From CAYURH01 sp964447105 (GTDB lineage: Bacteria > Patescibacteriota > Saccharimonadia > Saccharimonadales > EFPC-124), in the NCBI GenBank assembly GCA_964447105.1, contig CAYURH010000009.1, positions 1 to 36,891 of the forward strand: a DNA stretch of 36,891 nucleotides, read 5' to 3'. Position numbers and translations under genes: made by a program. Shown piece after piece: positions 30,671 through 36,891 of the stretch (within the stretch, counting starts at the first letter, position 1; every line of letters begins with the position of its first letter). Under the pieces are notes generated by a model. The model saw nothing but the letters and a program-made list of their open reading frames with translations, ran no database searches and was not told the DNA's origin.

Positions 30671-31711
30671 ATGAGTGTACTTATTTTTGAAGGGTTAACA
30701 CAACAGATCACCAGCGTGTTTCTCATGGCGTTTGCTGGCTTTGTGTTGAGCATGGCGCTCACTCCGGTGTATACGCATTTCGCATATAAATATAAATGGT
30801 GGAAGCAAAATCGCACCGAAGATATCATGGGCAACAAGACGCCCGTTTTCACTAAACTCCACGCGGCCAAGATCGCCAAACATTTCCCCATGATGGCGGG
30901 GCTGATATTTGTATCCGTTATCACGTTGCTCACATTTCTTTTCAACCTGGATCGTAGCCAGACATGGTTGCCGCTGGCAGCGCTGTTGGGCGGGGCGGTG
31001 GTAGGTTTGATCGACGATATTATCAACCTGCGCGGGCTGGGGGGTAAGACGCGAGGTATGCGTTCGTCGGTAAAATTTGCACTTATCACTGGCGTGGGGC
31101 TGTTGGGCGCGTGGTTTTTCTACTACAAGCTCGGCTATCACACTGTCCATCTGCCGTTTCCGCCGTTTGATCTCGATGTGGGGCTGTTGATCATCCCGAT
31201 TTTTGCGTTTGCAGTCGTGGCAACCGGCAACGCTGTTAACATTGCCGATGGTGTAGATGGACTGTCGGGCGGCCTGAGCACCATGGCTTTTGGCACATTT
31301 GGCTTGATTGCCGTGCTACAAGGAAATATTGGCATAGCTACGTTCTGTTTTACAGTGGCGGGCACGTTGCTTGCTTACTTGTGGTTCAATATTTATCCGG
31401 CACGATTCTTTATGAGCGATGTCGGTTCATTTGCGCTTGGCACGAGTCTGGGCGTGGTGGCCATGCTTACCGACACGCTTTTTTTGCTGCCGATTATTGG
31501 GTTTGTTTTTGTGGCTGATACCGCTACGGTGATCATACAAATGTTTAGCAAAAAGTTCTTTCACCGCAAGATATTTCTATCAAGCCCAGTTCATCACCAT
31601 TTTGAAGCTATTGGTTGGCCTGAAAGCAAAGTGACGATGAGGTTTTGGATCATTGGCCTGATTAGCGCAGCACTTGGTCTGATCGTCGCCTTTGCCGGGG
31701 GCTACGTCTAG
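30671..31711 (+). CDS. mraY: Phospho-N-acetylmuramoyl-pentapeptide transferase MraY
   Basis: 346 residues, about ten membrane helices. It makes lipid I from UDP-MurNAc-pentapeptide and undecaprenyl phosphate. Catalytic Asp pair D115-D116 lies in VGLIDDI; the nucleotide-binding segment is N187-AVNIADGVDG-197; MSDVGSFALG and the His-rich loop SPVHHHFEAIGWPESKVTMRFW complete the MraY signature, which separates it from WecA-type enzymes. The stop codon TAG shares its last base with the GTG of ftsW. Confidence 0.96.
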   Translation: MSVLIFEGLTQQITSVFLMAFAGFVLSMALTPVYTHFAYKYKWWKQNRTEDIMGNKTPVFTKLHAAKIAKHFPMMAGLIFVSVITLLTFLFNLDRSQTWLPLAALLGGAVVGLIDDIINLRGLGGKTRGMRSSVKFALITGVGLLGAWFFYYKLGYHTVHLPFPPFDLDVGLLIIPIFAFAVVATGNAVNIADGVDGLSGGLSTMAFGTFGLIAVLQGNIGIATFCFTVAGTLLAYLWFNIYPARFFMSDVGSFALGTSLGVVAMLTDTLFLLPIIGFVFVADTATVIIQMFSKKFFHRKIFLSSPVHHHFEAIGWPESKVTMRFWIIGLISAALGLIVAFAGGYV

Positions 31712-32976
31712 TGCCGCCACGCAGCGTGCGGTCTATGGCGCCGACGCGTAAGCATCGGCCTGACATGCTGCTACTGCTGTTTATGGGTATTTTGCTGTTG
31801 CTGGGGCTGATTATCATTTACGCTATCAGCCCAGCGCTTATCGTGCATGGGAGTGCCGGCACAGATGATCAGGTGCAGTTTATGCTACGCCAGGCGTTGT
31901 ATTTAGGTATTGGTCTGGCTGGATTTGCGGCTATGGCGATTATTCCGGTGGATTTTTGGCGCAAACACAAAGGTAAGCTGATGATCGCTGCACTTATACT
32001 CGGTATTACGCCATTTGTGCTGCAGGCCACGCCTATTGGGCTGTGTGCCAATGGTGCTTGTCGCTGGATCGACTTGGGGTTTGTTAGTTTTCAGCCGGCT
32101 GAGTTTATGAAATTTGCCTTGCTTATCTATTTGGCTGGATTTTTGAGTGTGCGGATCGCTCAGAATAATCTGAATGACATGCAGCAAACGTTGTGGCCGG
32201 TGGGCGCTGTGTTGCTTGCCGTGGCCATAATTGTGATTGGTTTGCAGCGTGATTTGGGTACCGGCTTAACAGTGTTTAGCTTGGTGCTCACAGTACTGTT
32301 TATCGCGGGATTACGAGCCAAATATTTTATAGGGATTGTGATCGCCAGCGTGGCAGTGGGTGCAGTGTTTACATTTGCGGCACCGCACCGTTTGGAGCGC
32401 ATTTTTACGTTTATCAATCATGATTCGGCGCAAGATGACGCCGACAGCGGTTATCACATCAACCAGGCGCTCATCGCCGTGGGCAGTGGGGGCCTGATGG
32501 GCAAAGGTTTGGGCGAAGGCATCCAGGCATTTGGTTATTTACCAGAGGCGGCCAACGATTCGATTTTTCCGATTTTGGCTGAGAAATTTGGGTTTGTGGG
32601 CACCGTGGCAATTTTGGCTATTTTTGCCGGGCTGTTTATGCGGATTTTGTTTATAATGGAGCATACGGCCGATCTGTATTACAGATTGATCGTAGCCGGT
32701 GTGTTTGGCTGGGTATTTGCCCACACCGTGATAAATATCTGTGCTATGTTGGGTATTTTCCCGCTGACCGGCATTACATTGCCGTTTGTCAGCTTCGGCG
32801 GAACGAGTTTGCTGTTTATGCTGTGCGCGCTTGGCTTGGTATTCCAAATCTCGCGCTACACCTCACACACCACCCCCAACAATGCCAATCAACAAGGAGG
32901 AACCACCAATGACGATCGTCGCCGCGGGCGGGGGATCGGGCGGACACGTCACGCCGGTAGCCGCAGTTTTGCGTGA
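31711..32976 (+). CDS. ftsW: Lipid II polymerase FtsW (SEDS family)
   Basis: 421 residues, about ten membrane helices. GTG 31711 overlaps the mraY stop (TAGTG); ATG 31735 is an alternative. SEDS signatures: WIDLGFVSFQPAEFMKFALLIYLA, QRDLGTGLTVF, GYHINQALIAVGSGGLMGKGLGEG, and PLTGITLPFVSFGGTSLLFMLCALG. It polymerises lipid II for the septum together with FtsI. The cytoplasmic C-terminal tail of about 35 residues is Asn/Gln then Arg/Gly-rich. The last 68 nt of the gene also encode the start of murG. RodA is the alternative name, but the cluster favours FtsW. Confidence 0.92.
   Translation: MPPRSVRSMAPTRKHRPDMLLLLFMGILLLLGLIIIYAISPALIVHGSAGTDDQVQFMLRQALYLGIGLAGFAAMAIIPVDFWRKHKGKLMIAALILGITPFVLQATPIGLCANGACRWIDLGFVSFQPAEFMKFALLIYLAGFLSVRIAQNNLNDMQQTLWPVGAVLLAVAIIVIGLQRDLGTGLTVFSLVLTVLFIAGLRAKYFIGIVIASVAVGAVFTFAAPHRLERIFTFINHDSAQDDADSGYHINQALIAVGSGGLMGKGLGEGIQAFGYLPEAANDSIFPILAEKFGFVGTVAILAIFAGLFMRILFIMEHTADLYYRLIVAGVFGWVFAHTVINICAMLGIFPLTGITLPFVSFGGTSLLFMLCALGLVFQISRYTSHTTPNNANQQGGTTNDDRRRGRGIGRTRHAGSRSFA
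32894..32900 (+). promoter_or_regulatory. Ribosome binding site deciding the murG start
   Basis: AAGGAGG within ftsW, 8 nt before ATG 32909. It is the strongest SD in the dcw cluster. Confidence 0.85.
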
Positions 32977-34087
32977 GCTCAAACGACATGACGCCGACCT
33001 AAAAGTGCACTTTATAACCGATCGCGCCTACGGCCTGCAAGCCACAGCGCTGATGGCCAAACTACCGTTTGATGTGCGTATCAAACGGATCTTTGCGGGC
33101 AAATTGCGCCGATATCATAAAATTGCTTGGTGGAAACAGCTGCTCAATGTACCGATGATGGCGCGCAATCTGCGGGATATTTTTTTGGTAGGTATCGGTT
33201 TGCTGCAGAGTCTATGGCTGCTGTGGCGAGTCAAGCCAAACGCCGTTTTTACCAAAGGCGGCTATGTATGCCTGCCGGTGGGCTTGGCGGCGCGCATGCT
33301 GCGCATACCGCTGATTATTCATGATTCCGACGTACATCCAGGGCTCACCAATCGCATGCTTGCTAGATATGCCGCAGTAATTGCTACTGGAGCACCGGTC
33401 AAATTCTATCCATACCCGCAAGAGCGCACGCACTATGTGGGCATCCCGGTAGATAGGGGATACCGATTGTTGACACAAAAACAACAACAGGCATGCAAGG
33501 CCGCACTTGGTTTGCCCGATATCAAACGCCCACTGGTGGTGATCACTGGTGGGGGATTGGGTGCACGTAACCTGAACCACATAGTAGTGACAGTGGCGGG
33601 GCAGTTACTCGAAAAAGCCGCCATTTTGCACGTAACAGGGCAGGCTAATTACGAGGAAGTGTTGGCGGGTGCGCCAGATAGGCCCGACTATATTGTGAAG
33701 CCATTTTTGCCTGAAGGATTCGCTGTGGCTTTCGGTGCAGCCGACGTAGTGATCACGCGAGCTGGGGCTACCACTATGATGGAGCTGGCCGGCATGGGCA
33801 AATCCGTGATCATCGTACCTAATCCGTATCTGCCTGCTGGACATCAGCTCAAAAACGCAGCTATGTATGAGCAAACCAAATCAGCTATTGTGCTCGACGA
33901 AGCCGAGCTTATTATGAATCCGCTCAAACTCAAAGCCGCTACCATTGATTTGCTTGGTGATAGTGCCAAGCGCACCATTCTGGGAAAGGCGCTCCACGCT
34001 TTTGCCAAGCCTGATGCCGCCGTTGACACCGCCGCACTGATCGCCGAAGCGGCCTACGCTCACGCTGAACAAAAGCAAGCACGGTAG
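32909..34087 (+). CDS. murG: Lipid II synthase MurG (UDP-GlcNAc transferase)
   Basis: 392 residues from ATG 32909, fixed by AAGGAGG 8 nt upstream and by the N-terminus MTIVAAGGGSGGHVTPVAAV, which starts exactly as MurG should. It transfers GlcNAc to lipid I on the inner face of the membrane. GT28 features: the GGGSGGH loop (residues 7-13), TKGGYVCLPVGLAA, HDSDVHPGLTNRMLARYA, a second glycine loop TGGGLGARNLN, and RAGATTMMELAGMGK with the UDP-GlcNAc-binding region ending PAGHQLKNA. It is slightly longer than E. coli MurG (355). It overlaps ftsW by 68 nt and precedes the ftsQ-like gene by 7 nt. Confidence 0.95.
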   Translation: MTIVAAGGGSGGHVTPVAAVLRELKRHDADLKVHFITDRAYGLQATALMAKLPFDVRIKRIFAGKLRRYHKIAWWKQLLNVPMMARNLRDIFLVGIGLLQSLWLLWRVKPNAVFTKGGYVCLPVGLAARMLRIPLIIHDSDVHPGLTNRMLARYAAVIATGAPVKFYPYPQERTHYVGIPVDRGYRLLTQKQQQACKAALGLPDIKRPLVVITGGGLGARNLNHIVVTVAGQLLEKAAILHVTGQANYEEVLAGAPDRPDYIVKPFLPEGFAVAFGAADVVITRAGATTMMELAGMGKSVIIVPNPYLPAGHQLKNAAMYEQTKSAIVLDEAELIMNPLKLKAATIDLLGDSAKRTILGKALHAFAKPDAAVDTAALIAEAAYAHAEQKQAR

Positions 34088-34094
34088 CACAGAT

Positions 34095-35009
34095 ATGCTG
34101 GGTTGGGGCAAAAAGAAGCAGCAAAACACACGTAATCCTCGGCTCATGGCCGGGCAAAATCAGTATGTGTTTCGCCGGAGCCGTACGCTTACGGGCAGCA
34201 CGTCTGCGCGCATTGCTCCTGCCGCACCTGCAGCCGGACAGCTCAAGACGGAGCGACTCAAACTGCACGAGCTGCGTGCCCAGCGTAATCATATAGTACG
34301 GGCATTGACTGGCGTGGCGTTGGTGGCGGCTGTGTTGTGCTTTCTCATTAGCAATGTCATAGGCAACCCCAGTGTGCTCTATGGGCAGACAGGCACGGGT
34401 AAGCCCAGCACTGCTCAATACCAGCGAACCATACAGGATTATTTGGGTGATCATCCCATAGAGCGCTTTGGCTTCTTGCTTAATACGCAGGATTTGGGCG
34501 CGTACCTGGTGCGGCAGCACAACGAAGTGCGCATGCTCGAAGTGGATAGGGCGTGGTATGGTGGTGATGTGAAATTTACATTTTTCTTTCGCAAGCCACT
34601 GTTAGTATGGAAAACCGGCGGGCAGAAATTTTATGTGGATGACCAAGGGATCGCGTTTGACTATAATCATTTTGCCGAACCAGCAGTCGAAGTGACTGAC
34701 CAGTCTGGTATCACGCCCGACAGCGCCGGCGCCGTGGCCTCCACGCGTTTTATCGCATTCTTGGGCAAGATGGTGGGCGCAGTAAACGGATATAGCAAAG
34801 GCGTGGTGACGACAGTAATTATCCCAGCTTCCACTCGTGAGATAGATCTAAAGCTCCAGGGGCGAGACTATGTGATCAAAACACAGAGTGATAGGGACCC
34901 ACTTGAGCAGGCGCAGGACGTGGCCTATGCGATAGGGTATTTTGATACCCACAAGATAACACCTCAGTACATCGATGTGCGTGTATCGCACAAAGCGTTT
35001 TATAAGTAG
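34095..35009 (+). CDS. FtsQ/DivIB-like division protein
   Basis: 304 residues. A long basic, Ala/Pro-containing cytoplasmic region (1-67), one membrane helix (about 68-90, VALVAAVLCFLISNVIG), and an external region of 210 residues. The part after the helix (QDYLGDHPIERFGFLLNTQDLGAYLVRQHNEVRMLEVDRAWYGGDVKFTFFFRKPLLVW) follows the POTRA-then-beta plan of FtsQ, including the F-R-x-P-L-x-x-W-type strand and the later KFYVDDQGIAFDY. Sequence identity to known FtsQ is low; the call rests on topology, this motif and its place after murG. It is the last gene of the cluster here. Confidence 0.8.
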   Translation: MLGWGKKKQQNTRNPRLMAGQNQYVFRRSRTLTGSTSARIAPAAPAAGQLKTERLKLHELRAQRNHIVRALTGVALVAAVLCFLISNVIGNPSVLYGQTGTGKPSTAQYQRTIQDYLGDHPIERFGFLLNTQDLGAYLVRQHNEVRMLEVDRAWYGGDVKFTFFFRKPLLVWKTGGQKFYVDDQGIAFDYNHFAEPAVEVTDQSGITPDSAGAVASTRFIAFLGKMVGAVNGYSKGVVTTVIIPASTREIDLKLQGRDYVIKTQSDRDPLEQAQDVAYAIGYFDTHKITPQYIDVRVSHKAFYK

Positions 35010-35666
35010 TGTTGCTTAGGGGCTGAGATGAGTCGCTATACTCTTCTACCCTGCGTGTTCTATTTTTGTCTTATATCTCGCAAACATAGTTTACAAAAAA
35101 TATATTTATGAGCATGAAAAGCGATAATTGCAAATGCAAAAACAGGGGATAGTGGCCTGGCGGGGAGGCGTGAAAAAAATATACTGCGACATAACAAAAC
35201 CGTGCAAATGCAAACATCTAACTGTGGAAAAGTCAAATCCACGTACGCATTGATGGCGGGTATAGGTTACATAGCATATATGCGCGAATAACCGAGGTGT
35301 ATTGCAGCCGCGTGTATCTGAATTGTAGGCTGATATGTACCGTATGGACTCAACAGTGCCCTACTAGAAGGTATATCGAACCGTCTTAGTATAATAAATC
35401 GTATGTCGTAAAAGATATATTGTGCGACGTAACAATACTATTCATATATTAATACTACTTTCATGCATCCCCCGGTTTGCGAGCTTTTGCGGTATGTTGT
35501 TTGTTCCGTGTTCGCCCTGCCCTCTTGGTTGCTTCTGAAGGTTTTGGTGTTTCTGATCCACGACTTGTCATTTAACCCCGGTACTCATTCACTATGTAAT
35601 GTTCTATATTTGTTCTTATTCAAAAAAGCTCGTTATGCCGAATATCATGCGAAGGGTGGCGCATGA
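35010..35666 (+). other. Gene-poor AT-rich convergent spacer between the dcw cluster and the coupling-protein gene
   Basis: No convincing gene, tRNA or terminator. Two pairs of short direct repeats are interleaved: GCAAATGCAAA at 35130-35140 and 35204-35214, and TGCGACRTAACAA at 35185-35197 and 35423-35435. A frame at 35463-35666 could encode a 67-residue hydrophobic peptide (LPSWLLLKVLVFLIHDL), but it has no SD and unusual codons. A small hairpin, ATTATC/GATAAT, overlaps the end of the - strand gene around 35664-35682. The region holds neither clear regulatory sites nor any assignable RNA. Confidence 0.5.
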
Positions 35667-36891
35667 TTATCGAAGGTTGATAATGGTTTCCCTGCCACCA
35701 GCGACTGGCTCTGCTGGTTTGTGGGTGGGCGGGTTAGTGCCGGCGCTTGCGCTGGCGGCAGGCGAGGAGCTATCACTCCCCTGACCTTTTCCGCCCTTGC
35801 CGCGACGTCGGCGCCGCTTAGCGCTTTTGGAGGCTGAACTCGGTGCAGTAGCTGGGTCGGCAGGTTTGGCGTCGCTGCGGGGCTGCTGTGCGGCTTGTTT
35901 GATCGCTTCTCCCCCACTCTTGGCGACTACACGGGCTTTATCGTCTTTGGCAGCTACAGATACCACTGAGGCGGGTACGGGGTGGGCTTTCTGCTGAGTT
36001 TGTGATTGCACCGGCTGCTGCACTTCTGGTGGTTGCGGGGTGATGACGTTATGGATGACATCTTCGACTTCTTTGCGAGGTTTGGCGTAGTTGTGGCGTG
36101 TGTTCTCTACAATCTGGGCAGTGAAATCGGTCTGCACTGGGGGTAGTGTCAGAGTGAGAGCGGAAAATGCGGGCACTTTTTCGCCTTTGATGAGCATACT
36201 CGTGACAAAGTGACGCGACGCCATGTTTGGTAAATCCTCGGGTAAGAACTGAGGTGCGAATGGTTTGGATACGATAGCTGCGTCCTCTGCCCCCACGCGG
36301 AACGAAATGGTGGTACCGACGTTACCAAACACAGCAGTGCGTACGGTGTCGGACATCTGGCTGATGTACTGGTTGGCTACGGTGAGGTTGAGGGCGTATT
36401 TACGGGCTTCAGACAAAATGGTGGCGAATGAATCGGTGGCAAAGTTTTGAAACTCATCGACATACAGATAGAACGGCCGGCGATCTTCAATATTAGGAAT
36501 GTCGGCACGGCTCATAGCGGCCAGCTGGATTTTGGTGACGATAAACGAACCTAGCACGGCCGCGTTGTCTTCGCCAAGCAGACCTTTGGATAAGTTGACG
36601 ACCAAGATTTTACCTTCGTCCATAATCTGACGAATGTTGAATGTGCTTTTGGGCTGGCCGATGATGTTACGGATCACGGGGTTGGCTGTAAAGGCACCGA
36701 CTTTGTTGAGCACTGGGGCAATAGCTTCGGCGGCGAATTTGTCGTTCCAGCTGGCGAATTCGACATTCCAGAACTGACGCACCACGGAGTCCTGGCAGTT
36801 GTCGACGATTCGTTTGCGGAATTTCTTTTCGGTCAGCATGGGTGCGATATCGAGCAGTGTGGTGTTGGGTGTGTCGAGCAACGCCAAGATG
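35667..36891 (-). CDS. Partial VirD4/TraG-type coupling ATPase (C-terminal part)
   Basis: About 408 residues at the C-terminus; the N-terminus with the Walker A lies beyond the window edge, and the frame is open to the last base. The part seen carries Walker B in RRPFYLYVDEFQNFATDSFATILSEARKY, followed by LNLTVANQYISQMSDTVRTAVFGNVGTTISFRVGAEDA, the TraG/TraD C-terminal motor signature. Preceding it is ILVVNLSKGLLGEDNAAVLGSFIVTKIQLAAM. These ATPases feed DNA or protein substrates to type IV secretion or pilus-like machines. After about residue 275 the protein becomes disordered: Gln/Pro-rich, then Ala/Lys-rich with KRRRRRGKGGKGQG, then a Ser/Ala/Pro tail. The extra tail could bind nucleic acid. 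Confidence 0.85.
   Translation of the reverse strand, partial: ILALLDTPNTTLLDIAPMLTEKKFRKRIVDNCQDSVVRQFWNVEFASWNDKFAAEAIAPVLNKVGAFTANPVIRNIIGQPKSTFNIRQIMDEGKILVVNLSKGLLGEDNAAVLGSFIVTKIQLAAMSRADIPNIEDRRPFYLYVDEFQNFATDSFATILSEARKYALNLTVANQYISQMSDTVRTAVFGNVGTTISFRVGAEDAAIVSKPFAPQFLPEDLPNMASRHFVTSMLIKGEKVPAFSALTLTLPPVQTDFTAQIVENTRHNYAKPRKEVEDVIHNVITPQPPEVQQPVQSQTQQKAHPVPASVVSVAAKDDKARVVAKSGGEAIKQAAQQPRSDAKPADPATAPSSASKSAKRRRRRGKGGKGQGSDSSSPAASASAGTNPPTHKPAEPVAGGRETIINLR

Noticed and set aside
35018..35045. GGGGCTGAGA-like start resembling a tmRNA 5' end
   Set aside because: No matching tRNA-like 3' half with a T-loop (GGTTCAA-type) or CCA end within the following 400 nt, and no tag-coding frame could be placed.
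35463..35666. 67-codon hydrophobic reading frame in the convergent spacer
   Set aside because: No SD, no well-placed -10, atypical codons and no recognisable features. Mentioned in the spacer entry but not called as a gene.
1..36891. Genetic code 25 (UGA read as glycine) as in Gracilibacteria/SR1
   Set aside because: xseB and glyS end cleanly at TGA, prfB (RF2) is present, and conserved proteins show no internal TGA.
1..36891. CRISPR arrays, transposases, insertion sequences, tRNA or rRNA genes
   Set aside because: No regularly spaced repeats, transposase motifs or tRNA/rRNA signatures were found on reading. The only tandem arrays are the MraZ boxes and the glyS repeat.

Overview
The window looks like a piece of a Patescibacteria (Candidate Phyla Radiation) chromosome, most probably a Saccharibacteria (TM7) relative. 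The case is cumulative. The genes are tightly packed, often overlapping and mostly on the + strand, and no biosynthetic enzymes occur outside the cell envelope. An FtsEX/CHAP-hydrolase module and a stripped-down dcw cluster are present. TGA is used as a stop (xseB, glyS) and an intact release factor 2 is present, which argues against the recoded Gracilibacteria/SR1 lineages. Taxonomy is inference; no rRNA is present.

Left third (1-13.7 kb): a partial high-GC membrane gene on the - strand, then hpf, secA, an M16 peptidase, prfB, ftsE, ftsX, a secreted CHAP murein hydrolase, an S41 (CtpA/CtpB-like) protease and a lone receiver protein. The order hpf-secA-prfB-ftsEX-ctp recalls the Bacillus subtilis arrangement. 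Three genes of unknown function interrupt it (3760-4494, 7058-7669, 7771-9141). Two of these are followed by strong GC-rich hairpins and prefer AAG lysine codons, unlike the conserved genes.

Middle (13.7-26.6 kb): rpmA and a Trm11-like methyltransferase on the - strand share an overlapping bidirectional promoter with a UPF0104 flippase-like gene. The flippase gene is followed by xseA, xseB, a membrane-anchored methyltransferase and an anchored surface protein. Next come a soluble histidine kinase, a lone receiver, recO, and glyS. glyS carries a 10-N assembly gap inside an in-frame 111-bp tandem repeat. After it lie a coupled unknown protein, a Nudix hydrolase, a GNAT-like protein, a - strand radC/unknown pair, and a family-1 glycosidase.

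Right third (26.6-36.9 kb): a dcw cluster (mraZ, rsmH, ftsL-like, ftsI, mraY, ftsW, murG, ftsQ-like) with no mur ligases, ftsA or ftsZ. It is preceded by a clear MraZ operator with decameric TGGG boxes, and a 300-nt leader with several inverted repeats separates mraZ from rsmH. After a 650-nt gene-poor AT-rich convergent spacer the window ends in the C-terminal part of a VirD4/TraG-type coupling ATPase.

The most general signal is promoter architecture. Many operons start from an extended -10 element (TGnTAnnnT) without a good -35, and at about ten genes the -10 lies only 6-10 nt before the start codon with no ribosome binding site. This predicts leaderless mRNAs for ftsE, the CHAP hydrolase, both signalling operons, glyS, radC, the GH1 gene and others.
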